From positions 76,368,523 to 76,432,522 of the forward strand of contig OY997589.1 in the NCBI GenBank assembly GCA_963921825.1: a stretch of DNA of 64,000 bases. The letters run 5' to 3'. The notes below the pieces were generated by a model that was given only the letters and a program-made list of their open reading frames with translations, searched no databases and was not told the DNA's origin. Both the position numbers and the translations under genes were made by a program. This document shows positions 33,293-49,880 of the stretch, piece after piece (the stretch's first letter is position 1; each line of letters starts with the position of its first letter). This DNA comes from Erodium maritimum (Eukaryota > Streptophyta > Magnoliopsida > Geraniales > Geraniaceae).

Positions 33293-36150
33293 TAAATATT
33301 TGTAAAAGTAACTATTTTTTTTACAATATTCCTAAAATTTATAATTTTTTAGCATAAATATAAAATTTTATTAGATTTAGAAATAAAGTATCAAAAAGAT
33401 CAATAGTAGAAATGACTGAAAAGAATGAGTTGAGGTTTCAGTGATGACTGAAACATTAATCTTATATAAAAGTATTTGGTATTACTAGGGAAAAAAGTAA
33501 GGGTGGTTCCTTATTCATTCGGTGATTAGCGCAATTGATCTAGAATTCTCTTCTCGTCTCGACTCGAGTAGGTATGTCTTGTCGGGCAGTCATTCGAGGA
33601 GTACATCAAGGATAGGATGAGGCTGGGGGACATTTATTATCCGTCCCCTGAGGGTCGAGGTTTGGCTCCTCTAAGACACCCCGTAATGCCCAAAGGTTCT
33701 CATTGGAACCAGCGAGCCTGCTCAGTTTTCCTCGCTTCTGCTCCACTGGGGTCATTTCCTCTCGGTAGAGTTCCACCATTTCCTACATAGATTTTCGGTA
33801 TGGTTGAGGGGAGTTGACTGTGATGCATTTCCTGACGTTCGCCTCGAAATCCTCCATTTCCCATAAAAACTCTACGAACCTGAAAGCTTCCTTTTTATTC
33901 TCGGTATTCATGTGGGGGTACATATAGGGACATACTTCCATTGTGTTACGTATACGAAAGAGCATGAGTCGGGATTGTGATGCTTCCGGGTTGATCCAAT
34001 ATGGCCTTCCGACGTCGATTTCTTCCTCCATCACCATTTCGTCTTGGTGGATCAATTTTCATGGGTGGACAGCCAGTCAAGGCGGATCACGGTCGGACAG
34101 TGGGTGAGCCTTAGGGTTGCCTCCTCGAGATTGGGTTTGATCGCCCCCGTGGTTTGTCAGCGATGACATAGCCATGAGGGATAATGGTCTCTTCCTTGAT
34201 GGGCAGCCAACGATGGGGCAGTCGGTGCGGTGCTTTCGGAGGAAGTACACACGGTGACCAAGTCGCACCATTGGGGATCCATTGGAGGAACGGTTTGGTG
34301 TCTCTGTTTCTTCGGATCGGTGTCACTACCCTTATGGTTGTCATGGGAAGGATATTCCTTGCCGGAGGGTGGACCATTTCGGTGGAGAGGAAGAGGAGGC
34401 GCAAGCTCGGTGTGGGGACGGTTCCGTTGTCGGACATCCAAACCCAAGATCCCTATTGGGATGTCGTGGCGTGGCAAGGCAACGCATGACTAGATAAGGA
34501 GTTAACGACGTGTGGGTGGTGGTGGGGGTGAGACAATGATGGATGATGCACAATGGAAATAAGAGGCGGAAATGAAAGAGTGATAAAGGTGAATAGGAAA
34601 TCTAATAGGCCGATTTTTATTTCTAAAACTTACCTTTCAAAACAAAGTTATAGTCATATTATACCGACATTATCAATCAAAAATCATTCTCTTATAAAAA
34701 AAACTAAAAATTAATTGAAGTCATTTGAATAAAGCAGAGTTAATAACCCCTAATAATAAAAATAATTTCAAAATAGGTGTATTTACAATTCATGTCATTA
34801 TTATTTGTTTTAAATTCTAAACGATTTATTTAGCATAGAAATGAAAGTTCATTGAAATTTTGAATAACGTGGAACGAGACAATAAGGGAAATTGCAAGAA
34901 ATGAAAGGGCGAGGCATAGTCCCAAACATCGAGTTCGAGACCGAATCTCTATGACTAAATTGCTCGCCTATTCCAAGTAAAAGCTGGCGGGGTAGATCCT
35001 CTTGGAGATAGTCGCATGGCCGTAGTTCATTTATCCATATAATTTTTCCCGACTCGAATCGGTTAGGCTTGTGTTGTCTCGACAAGCTGCCAAAGGGTTT
35101 TCCAAGAAAAGGAAGAGGTTGGGGTCAGATAGAATCCGAGACCGAGGGGTGTGTGTGGCTCCTCTGGGACACCCGTGATGCCCTATCATTCTTAGCAATT
35201 GATGATTCCAATATCCCTGAATCCGATAGAGGGTGTCAGGGTCCCGATCCAGCGGGTGGGGTTGGAGCGTCGAGTTGTCAATGGCTATTACCGACATGAT
35301 CAGTTGTTGATTCCAATATCCTTAAGTTCGATCAGGGGTGTTAGGGTCCCGATCCAGCGGATGGGGGTGAAGTGCCCTTGCACGGAGTTCCCGAGTGATC
35401 GGGTACGCCACAGTTACAACGTCGGAACCTGGATCGGGCCTCCGATGAGTTTGGATGATTGGAGGACGGCGGAGAAAATATGGGATCTCAGCAGATCCAT
35501 AACAGATAGGTAGTAAGCAGACTTGGGACGGAGGCGGCGACTCTGCTGGCAACCAAGTGGTCGTCGGGGTCAAAGGATGAGGAGAAGTTGGTGGTGCTCA
35601 ATCGTAAACGGTGGTGGGGGAACATTCCGCCTTTGATCTTTCCCGTCCGTATCAAGGAAGGGGTCCAAAGTAGATACGTTGGAGTAAATGGAGAAGGTGG
35701 TGATGATTGTGGAGTGATGGAACATGACTCAGACGACGCCCGTAAAGAAGAACAACTATCTCAACGTGAGAAGTTAGCTATTAAGAGCTCCATCCTTCCT
35801 AATGTAATTCTTGACGATTTATTTTGCTTCATCATTAAAAAATGGTTTTTAGTTTTATTCTTAGGTATAAATAGTTTCGGGTGGATTATATATAATCAAA
35901 AAGAATTTATGATGTCTATACAACAAGAGTGACAAAAACTAGTCTTTCTCAAGCATACTTCCAAAAAGAGATATTTTTTATTTATTTTCATGACTTCATT
36001 GAAACAAGAAGATATCTTTATTATCATCTAAAATAATAATTCATACCTCTCCTTGAATCCTTCTGTTCTCTCTCTCTGACTAAAATATTCCCATTACAGA
36101 TAATTCTTATCTGTCTACTCTTAAGTTTGAATCTCCTCATTCTCTTTCTC
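33293..36150. other. Unclassified repeat-like region
   Basis: Moderately GC-rich (33500-35700) with overlapping open frames on both strands but no known domain. A 90-aa minus-strand frame (33783-34055) has protein-like composition. CTCCTCT(A/G)(A/G)GACACCC occurs at both about 33666 and 35159, so two related blocks may be present. The 35204-35370 part is an internal duplication. The last 300 bp are AT-rich and form the 5' flank of the carboxypeptidase gene. Identity unresolved. Confidence 0.35.
35200..35370. repeat. Tandem duplication, 105-bp period
   Basis: GATTCCAATATCC starts at 35204 and again at 35309. Each is followed by AGGGT(C)CCGATCCAGCGG(G/A)TGGGG. Two copies, mildly diverged. Confidence 0.8.
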
Positions 36151-36159
36151 CTTCCTTCC

Positions 36160-36244
36160 CTTGTATATATATATATATATAAGATACCATATATTACAAA
36201 CTACAGAGAGAGAGAGAGCTGGCTGGTCAGAGCCTAACTTGTCA
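36160..36244 (+). promoter_or_regulatory. Core promoter / 5' UTR of the SCPL gene
   Basis: GTATATATATATATATATAAG (about 36162-36182) is a TATA-rich stretch 63-80 bp before the chosen ATG at 36245. A (GA)n run follows (GAGAGAGAGAGAG, 36206-36218). No start site can be fixed from sequence. Confidence 0.45.
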
Positions 36245-39640
<3,396 letters not shown>

Positions 39641-39892
39641 CATTTGTGTATCTAAAAGGGCTAATTCTTTGCAAACAAGTTTAGAGAGAGAAAAGAAGTC
39701 AGTTTCATGATTTTTGAGATATTCTCTTAGAAAAAATATGGTTTCTGGGAATCTAATATCAAATCGAGGTGTTACAGCAACTGGTACAGTCAGTTCTATT
39801 GCATTTATCATTTCAATATTAGTCTTGAACTAGATTTATTGAAGTCATAATCCGGTGGCACATTCTTTTCATGTAATGAATAAATAAAAAAT

Positions 39893-40355
39893 GGGGGATT
39901 CCTTAAAACTGCTTTAATGAATCGCACATGAATGTAAAACTACCCTATGAAAAAATATGAACTTTAAACCACCCTTTGTTTGAAACGCTGTACATTTACG
40001 TAAAATTCTATTAAAATGGACAGAAATGCAAGAATATTCTGTTAAAATGGTGGAATTTTTTCCCAAAATGACAAAAAAATGCCCTTGGAATCAAATAAAT
40101 TAAAATTTTATTTTATTCAAAATAACAAAATTGTCCTTGGAATGAAAAAACAATATTTATTTTAATTTTTAGAATTATCATTTAATTATGAAAAAAATTG
40201 TTATTTTTCATAAGGCCCAGGGGTAAAGGTAAAAGTCATTTTGTATAAACTACCAGAAATCCAACTGTGTACAATTTTTTTAAAGTTCATATTTTTTCTA
40301 AGGGTAGTTTTCCTTTTGTGCACAATTCATAAAAGGTAGTTTTAAAGAATTCCCC
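39893..40355. mobile_element. Second copy of the SCPL-intron MITE family
   Basis: Starts GGGGGATTCCTTAAAACTGC and ends AAAGAATTCCCC. It aligns end to end with 38756-39201 in the same orientation, about 250 bp after the SCPL stop codon. Confidence 0.8.
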
Positions 40356-40482
40356 TAATATTTAAATACCCTTCACCACAATTAGTACCTCTACAGCCTA
40401 TTTGGACGGGACTAACATTTAAACAGACATGATTAAACGATTACACCAATAAAAGAAATACATATATATATATATATAGGTA

Positions 40483-40736
40483 CAGGTTCCATGGTGAACC
40501 AATTCTTATTTTGTAAATGGTAAATCAATATCGGTCATTAGATTACATATAATAGACGGTCCAGATTTATAAAAAAAAACATTAATGGCTGGCATGTATG
40601 GTAAATATCCATAACTTTCAATTATTATTAAAAAAAAAAAACTAAAAAACATGGGTTGTTGGATCAACTTGATCTAATGGCCCAGTTTGGTTCACAGTTT
40701 ACAAAATAAGCTTTGTTTACCATAGAAAATGCCCCA
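40483..40736. mobile_element. MITE with about 65-bp inverted repeats, flanked by (TA)n
   Basis: The left arm (GGTTCCATGGTGAACC...CTTATTTTGTAAA...CATTAGAT) pairs with the right arm read in reverse (TCTATGGTAAACAAAGCTTATTTTGTAAA...CATTAGAT). TA-repeat tracts lie at both sides (40463-40478 and 40738-40758), suggesting insertion into a TA microsatellite. Confidence 0.7.
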
Positions 40737-40758
40737 ATATATACATATATATATATAT

Positions 40759-41277
40759 GACGGTAAATGTGAAAAAGATAATACTTTTGTTCCCTATCAT
40801 TATCAAACTTAGCAAACATGTAGAGAGAACAATTATGAAAGTAATATGGTGGAAACAAAGAACAAGCATACCTTATTATGCAGCTTGGAGCCATTGAATC
40901 TCTGTTGTTATCATATTCATAGGCAGGAATGAAGCTTGCTGTTGACTATCAGATAAAGTGATCTAGAAATCCACTTCTTCCTGTAGTCTTCATGATTTGA
41001 AGGACATAGAAGAGAGCATATATGGACAAGAGATATTCGAAATTTTAAATTTATTAATATGATGAAATCATCTAATCGTCTCGTGTGATTGATCAGAGCA
41101 ATCTCTTCTAGTTTACACTTAATCAAAACAATTATTTACTAACATTACAACAACAAAAAAGAAAGCATTACAACAAACAAGGGCTCAAAACAATTCGTCT
41201 AAATAACGGGTAAAATCACTAAGACATGATGATAACACCATGATTTTCTCATTCTCCTAACTCTACCATCAAGTTAG
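40759..41277. other. 3' flank of HEMC, no gene
   Basis: AT-rich. It probably includes the 3' UTR of the minus-strand HEMC gene; short minus-strand frames (40664-40894, 40917-41126) show no domain. Confidence 0.45.
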
Positions 41278-43844
<2,567 letters not shown>

Positions 43845-43975
43845 TGCAGAACTTGGAAAGTGGGGATTTTGAAGAGAACGGAATGGGAGAGAGAACGAAG
43901 AAGAAGATGAGATAGTTTTGCTTTGAAGATTGTCAATCTGACAGTTTTGTCAGCACAGCTCGGCTCCCACTACCA

Positions 43976-44023
43976 TTTTTAATGGGCTCATCATGGTCCT
44001 TTTTAATGGGCTCATCATGGGCC
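43976..44023 (-). promoter_or_regulatory. Tandem 24-bp repeat with TGGGCY elements upstream of HEMC
   Basis: Two adjacent 24-bp units (43976-43999 and 44000-44023) differ at one base. Each contains TTTTTAATGGGCTCATCATG. The TGGGCT/TGGGCC words match plant 'site II' promoter elements common in housekeeping and organelle-related genes. They lie 132-179 bp upstream of the HEMC start codon and 61 bp past the nicotinamidase stop codon. The repeat is seen; the regulatory role is inferred. Confidence 0.6.
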
Positions 44024-44083
44024 TGGTGTTGAAAGAAAAAAGACGAGTTTATTTATTTACTTTTATTGAGAACAAAATTACAG

Positions 44084-44692
44084 TTAATTCCCAAAGAGCC
44101 CCTGCTGGAGCCTAACCGAGTCAACCAGGTAAGCGAACCCAAAAGCCAAGTTCTTCAGAGTGGACTCGTGGAGCTCGTCATCCGACGTGGCAGTGGCGTC
44201 CGTGGAGAAGAACACCCTGAAACCCTTGACGAAGGCGTCACGCGCCGTCGTCTCGCAACAGAGGTTGGTCATGACGCCGGTGACGATGACCTCCTTCACC
44301 CCCGTGCTCGCCAACCGCTCCTCCAGACCGGTGTTCTGGAACGCGCTGTAGGTGCTCTTGTGGATGACGACGTCGCGGTCGGGGTCGCGGTCGAGCTGGG
44401 GCATGAGGTCGGCGCCGGGGGTTCCGTCGAAGACGAGGTCGCCGTTCCACCACTCGCCGAGCATGCCGTAGTCGGCGGGGGACTTGTGGGAGTGGCGCGT
44501 GAATATGACGGGGATGGACGCGCGTCTGCAGAGGCGGATCGTCGATAGCAGGTTGGGGAGGATGGGCTCGGCGATGGCGGAGAAGTAGTTCTGAACGTCG
44601 ATCACGAGCAAGACGGCCGATTTGGGATCTGGAAGTCTCTTCCTGATCTCGTACTTCTCGTACGAAGAACACGCGCGGAGATTTGAGGCCAT
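44084..44692 (-). CDS. Nicotinamidase / isochorismatase-family hydrolase
   Basis: An intronless 202-aa protein of the cysteine-hydrolase (isochorismatase-like) fold. The triad is visible: Asp32 in [10 protein letters not shown], Lys112 in [10 protein letters not shown], and Cys145/146 in [17 protein letters not shown]. Other marks are FTRHSH (metal/substrate region) and the closing [16 protein letters not shown]. Closest known type is plant nicotinamidase (Arabidopsis NIC2/NIC3), which converts nicotinamide to nicotinate for NAD salvage; other isochorismatase-like activities cannot be excluded. No targeting peptide is evident, so it is probably cytosolic. The gene is clearly more GC-rich than its AT-rich neighbours. 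It is divergent from YLS8, with 237 bp between start codons. Confidence 0.92.
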   Translation of the reverse strand: MASNLRACSSYEKYEIRKRLPDPKSAVLLVIDVQNYFSAIAEPILPNLLSTIRLCRRASIPVIFTRHSHKSPADYGMLGEWWNGDLVFDGTPGADLMPQLDRDPDRDVVIHKSTYSAFQNTGLEERLASTGVKEVIVTGVMTNLCCETTARDAFVKGFRVFFSTDATATSDDELHESTLKNLAFGFAYLVDSVRLQQGLFGN

Positions 44693-44929
44693 CGACGACG
44701 TCGTTTACTGAGATCAATGACTCGACTGCTGCATATAACTGTGACTGAAAAACTTAAATTACGATTTTACCCCTGAACGACAGATTTGACACGTGTGGTG
44801 GTGAGTGAGTGAATCGAAAGCTCGGGAAGGTCTGAGTTGTGTCCAGCTGGTTCCTGAGGACGATATAAGAAGATGAGTTGGCAGAGGAGTTTCTGGTTAT
44901 AGTGTCGTTTTGATCATCGGATTGAAACG
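44693..44929. promoter_or_regulatory. Shared divergent promoter, nicotinamidase and YLS8
   Basis: Only 237 bp separate the two ATGs. No obvious TATA box lies close to either gene on the correct strand. GACACGTGTGG (44789-44799) contains the G-box core CACGTG. The interval is too short for two independent full promoters, so shared control is likely (inference). Confidence 0.6.
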
Positions 44930-47830
44930 ATGTCGTATTTGTTCCCACATCTGCACTCGGGCTGGGCGGTGGATCAGGCGATACTGGCGGAGGAGGAGCG
45001 CGTCGTCGTCATTCGGTTCGGCCACGACTGGGACGATACCTGCATGCAGGTACTCTAATTTCTTACTCAGTATTTTTAATATTCACTTTTATGGGCCGCT
45101 AATGATCTTTTCGGTCGGCCCAAGACTAGGCCCGGCCCATTTGAATACAATAATCTAGTAGGACCCGACTCATTGTAAGTCACGTGAGGCTTCCAATTAG
45201 AACATGTCGTACTTGCTAGTAGTTACCGCACCTGTACTCGGAGTATCTATAACGCTAACAGTCAGCAGGTTGTGGTAAGACTGTCTGTTAGAATATTAAA
45301 TTAATATTTTCAGTCTTATAGTCAACACCCTTGCAATGCTAACTTATTCGTACGGACTATTCGTGACATTTTTCTTTATAAATTTTTTTCAATTGGGTGA
45401 TTTCTGTAAAACCATAATTTTCGGTGTAAGATTCATTTTTTTCAGGCTCTCACCAGCTAACAAGTTATCGTAAGTGGGGAGAATAAACTATTTAGATATA
45501 ATAAAAAAAACGCTCTCTTCTACCTCCAGGTGAGGTCCTCTCTCTACCCATTAGGGTTTACAGCCGCCGCCGTCGTCCACCACGCCGTCGTCCTCTTCAC
45601 CTCCGTCGTCCTCTCCACAGTCGCTCTCCGACCCAGCCTGCTACCAATCTTCTCCCACCAGAGATGGTACCCCCTGTTTCACGTCGTCATCATGGTGAAG
45701 CACACCCTCGGGTGCCATGGTCGTTGGAGAACTCTCCCCGGCCTCGCCCCATCATGCTTGGCCTGCCCATGCCGCTTATGGCTGTGTACCATCGGGATGG
45801 GTGGCCCATGCAAGGAGAAGTCCCGGATCCGTGGTGGTCGTACTAGTCGCCCTGGAACAGACCACCGTCGATGGAGCCGGACCGGGATGGGTGGCCCATG
45901 CAGGGAGAAGCCCCGGATCCGTGGTGGCCGTACCCGCCGCCCTGGACCAGAGCATCGCCGTTGGAGCTGGACCGGCTTCTCGAAGCCAGCCACTGGAACC
46001 ACCGCCCGCGACTGGATTGGCATCAGACGGTCCATCGCCATGACATCCATCACCGGGGTCTGGCCCCCGTCCCCCCACCGGAGCGTCCCGCTTCAATGTC
46101 GTCCCTGTGGTTTCCGTCGCCTCGAATGCCATGGCCGCCAGCAGAACCTAGGGATTATGCAAGCCCTAGGGTGCAGGCAAACCCTAGGGGACATGCAAGT
46201 CCGGGGGACCATGGTATCCCGTCGAGGGTTTTGGGCCCGAGTCCAGTGATCTCCAAACGACATGGAGGGGTGTCAGCACGGCCCAGACCGCAATCGCCGA
46301 TCGGCACGAGGGAGAAGTCACCAAACCCTAGGCTGCCTGGGAGCCCAAAGCCTCAGGTGAATCGCTATGCACTGAGCGACTCACCTTTGGTCCGCCGGGG
46401 GATCCTGAGATTCACTACCGCCATTGGACCCAGACCCAGGAAGATCAAGACAGGACACAAGCCAGTGGCCCCGGAGGTACCACCTGAGCCTTTGATGCCG
46501 CCAGATACCACTAAACAGGAACGGCAAATGGAGTTAAGCCCGGGGGTTATAATCCCCCGGGGGATGAATGATTCCCCACGGCGGGAGTGGGAAGGACCGT
46601 CGGGGGACTATACCCACAGATCCGGGACAACTGCAGCCGGGAGGTCTCGGGGAATCTGCAGTCAAGGCTACATTTCAATCTATTTTCATTGTTTTAGGTC
46701 GAATAATACTTTGGCTAGTTAGGTTTAGTTTTGTGCTTTACTTCTCGTCCGAAACGTTGGATCGAGGAACTCTTAAGTTCGGATCTGCGAAACAAAGTAG
46801 ACTATATGTATGGAACCATGTGCGCCCGACGGGCCACAGCCGGTTGGGACAGAAAGCTGGTATCCGGGACTGTTATGTCCCTCCTTGTAAGCATGACGTG
46901 AAATCGTAATACAACTCTTTCTTTCCCGTTTCAAAAAAAAAGTTATCGTAAGCGGGTAATCTTATTGGGAATGATATAATTACAATTGATGGTTTGGACT
47001 GATGTTTAGATCAGAGTGTAAAGTTATGATTTTGTTAAGGGCTGGGATGTAAGAATCACATATATGAGTCATTTTATATTGAATTGATCATATGGTGTTT
47101 GAACATGTCCATACTGATATGATATTTCTCCGCTATTCAATTTCAGAATCATGAACCTCTGTTTCGATTTGGGATTGAAATAATTTCAATTCATGTTTTG
47201 ATCAAGAGTGTAAAATTATGGTTTTGATTTAATGGGTAGGATCCAAAAATCCCAAGGTGTGAGTCTGTTTCTTTTAAATTGCCCACATTGATATAGTATT
47301 ACTCTGCTATTCAATTTCAGAAATATAACCAATATTTCGATCTGGGTTGGTTTGATTTTGGGCTGCTGTTAGGTTTTGAAACTAAAATGTTATGATGCTA
47401 GTAAAGCTACATATGGGTTATGCGTATTGCTTATGTGATCATTTGAAGTTAATTTACTTAATCACGCATTGTGGCGTTCTTCTGATTCTGTGTTGGGTAA
47501 GTGATTATAATATGATTGCAGATGGATGAAGTGTCAGCATCAGTTGCAGAGACGATCAAGAACTTTGCAGTGATATACCTTGTGGACATCTCGGAGGTGC
47601 CTGATTTCAACACAATGTATGAACTGTATGATCCCTCTACAGTGATGTTCTTCTTCAGGAACAAGCACATAATGATTGATCTTGGCACTGGTAACAACAA
47701 TAAGGTCAACTGGGCTCTTAAGGACAAACAGGAGTTCATTGACATTGTTGAGACTGTGTATCGCGGCGCCAGTAAAGGTCGGGGGCTTGTCATTGCTCCC
47801 AAAGATTACTCGACCAAGTATCGATACTAA
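44930..47830 (+). CDS. YLS8: U5 snRNP 15-kDa protein, DIM1 family thioredoxin-like
   Basis: Two exons (44930-45049 and 47522-47830) join in phase to 142 aa, the exact family length. It begins MSYLFPHLHSGWAVDQAI, continues VVIRFGHDWDDTCMQMDE (thioredoxin fold without a CxxC active site), has VYLVDI-type core (here IYLVDISEVPDFN) and FFFRNKHIMIDLGTGNNNKVNW, and ends TKYRY. DIM1 (yeast Dib1) is an essential component of the U4/U6-U5 tri-snRNP in the nuclear spliceosome. In Arabidopsis it is YLS8, often used as a stable reference gene. The 2.47-kb intron includes a 1.46-kb LINE-derived insertion. Confidence 0.97.
45481..46939 (+). mobile_element. LINE-derived retroposon in the YLS8 intron
   Basis: Target duplication AAGTTATCGTAAGTGGGGA (45462-45480) and AAGTTATCGTAAGCGGGTA (46940-46958), 19 bp with two differences. 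A 3' A-run (CAAAAAAAA) abuts the right copy. The 1.46-kb body is GC-rich in an AT-rich intron. A frame (45871-46722) is Pro/Arg-rich and has no RT. A 90-bp tandem repeat encodes two copies of a DGWPMQGE.PDPWW motif. It lies in the same direction as the gene. Confidence 0.85.
45793..45975 (+). repeat. 90-bp tandem repeat inside the retroposon
   Basis: CGGGATGGGTGGCCCATGCA recurs at 45793 and 45883 in the same frame, each followed by AGCCCCGGATCCGTGGTGG-like sequence. It encodes a 30-residue repeat; the first copy has an in-frame TAG at 45844-45846. Confidence 0.85.
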
Positions 47831-48259
47831 ATGTATGTTTTTTAAAGTTGTTGGTTTTTTTGGTGAAATGATTGATGGTGTGATGCTCATTTCAAATCGT
47901 ATTTGACTACTTATGGAAACCAATGTGCAAATTATGTTTCTTATAGCTTGGGTTATGTTTCTATGAGATCTTTAATATCATCATGGCTGATTGAATTTAC
48001 AAGGGAAATGTGCATATAATCATCCATAGTTTAGTTTCATGTTATAGTATTGAACATCTTTTAATTGCTGAACTTGATCTCTAAGGTTTTAAGCCCTTGC
48101 ATCCCACACATAATTACTAGGTATTACAAACATATACCCACTCTTCCAAACTACTTGTGTATTGTGATCTTGGGTATGGTACTGGGGAAAAGGAATCTAT
48201 AATAGAAGTAAAAAAAAATTGATCTGCAAAACATATTTATAAAAAAAAATTGTTCTTTA
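47831..48259 (+). other. 3' flank of YLS8
   Basis: AT-rich DNA after the stop codon, probably including the 3' UTR. No frame with coding character. Confidence 0.5.
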
Positions 48260-49880
48260 AAGTGAAGAGCAGGGGTGTTACAACCATATGAACAATCTTA
48301 ACAGGATCCTCAATCAACACAGAACTTACAAACAGTGTACAACCAGAAGGATCAACTTAACAAGAACAACACCAGGGATATCACCCAACCACAACCACAA
48401 CTACACAAACCACGGGATACAACCCAACAAAGAAACAACAACAGAAAACAGAGGAACCAATAGGGAAAAAATGTCTACTACCAGATTTTGCAACCTTAAA
48501 GCACAGTTTCAGAAAAATAAGGGTCTGGATACCCGGATTTCACTACCATTAAGCTCAACATAACCAACAGCAAGCAGACAAGAACAAGAAACCCTAGTAC
48601 CCTAAACCCTGGAGCAACCTTAACTTCCTTGAATCAGTAGAAAACAGAGACTTCCTGACAGGAAACCAACTGTAGACTAAAAACGCTGACAGCCAGGACT
48701 GCAACGGCAGAGACAGACCCGGCCAAAACCAGAACTCACAAAATCCACCAGAAATTCGAAAGGCTTCGAAAAGGCTTGAAATAAGAAAAGCCCATAACAC
48801 TCGTCGACGCCCAACACCCGAGCCGGCGAGCTCGAACCACTACTCATGGTCGAGAAGAAGGATGTCAATCAAAAGACTGAGAAAAGTGAGGGAGAAAGGA
48901 AAACAAACAGAGAGAAGGGTAAACCAGAGAGTCTCACCATCTTCGCCAGCACTTCCCAAGGATCCACCGGCCCGTATTGGAGCTCGTCCCTCTATTACCA
49001 ATTATGGTAACCCCTCGATGGCCTTCACCAATCAAGGGTCCAAGGACAAGATCCAAGGGAGAGGACCAATTGTTAAACTGATCCCACGATAGACCAGGGA
49101 CAGGAAATGAGGTCGCGAGTCCTTGTAGGGATCGGAACATCCTTCACCAGTAACGCGGCAGACTTGTCAGGCTAGATCTGCAACAATCCCACCGTAAGCG
49201 GAGAGGAAAACACTCACATGAACAGATATTTGACCACCATAACTGCCTCTTCACCCTAAGAAGCCCAGAGAGAGGAGACAATATATCCACAACAATCTTA
49301 CCACAGTAGGCGAAGAAAGAGCTCCCATACCAGATTCGATCTCGCTCAACCGAGGAAGGGGAAGGCTAGTCGACAGATCTGGAAAAACCGGCCAAATAGA
49401 ACAGGAAAAGAAGGGAGGCGCATGGCCAACTTCAGCACGAACAAGGCAGAGGCAACCAGATTCGCGTCGATCCCCAACCGGAGAAGGACGTCCCACGGCC
49501 GAATCAAAAAGCCTCCACTGTCGGAGAAGAGCGACTGCAAGACGCCGGAGAGGTTCAAATCTGAACAGCGAAGGGTAAGGGGGAAGAAAACATACGGAAA
49601 ACTCAAAGATCCGCGACAATCCAAGGCCGAATAGGCCGAGGAAAGTCGTCTCACATCGGACCCAAGAGCGCCGTCGTTCAAAGGAAGAATAGTCGAAGGA
49701 GGAAAAAGCTTAAAGTCAAAAGGGGCGGAGAAGGAGAAGGAAAGGGTAACCTCCGCCGACAGCTACCATGGTCGAAGCCAAGGTCGGAGCCGACGAAGAA
49801 GGAGAGGGGAAGCGGCGGAACTAGGGTTTGAGTAGAGAGATTTTTTTTAGAGAGAGTGGCGTTTCGTTTCATTCGATAGA
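48260..49880 (-). mobile_element. Probable LINE-derived retroposon, antisense
   Basis: Read on the minus strand, the unit begins near 49880 with CTCTCTAAAAAAAATCTCTC and AACCCTAG. It continues through a GC-rich, Ser/Pro-coding part (49250-49870) and decays to T/G-rich DNA ending near 48260. This 5'-GC-rich to 3'-simple gradient matches the other LINE-derived units. Frames (for example 49251-49619 and 49346-49681, minus) have no known domain. No target duplication was identified, so borders are approximate. Confidence 0.45.

Noticed and set aside
36161-36244. Start of the carboxypeptidase at the in-frame ATG at 36161
   Set aside because: It would add a YIYIYIRYH stretch coded by a (TA)n repeat ahead of the signal peptide. 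The ATG at 36245 fits a secreted protein.
44066-44717. Long frames on the plus strand (160 aa) and another minus frame (159 aa) over the nicotinamidase
   Set aside because: The region is GC-rich with few stops in any frame. Only the 202-aa frame shows the hydrolase triad.
45530-46249. 239-aa plus-strand frame in the YLS8 intron as a host gene
   Set aside because: It lies inside a retroposon bounded by target duplications, overlaps other open GC-rich frames and has no domain.
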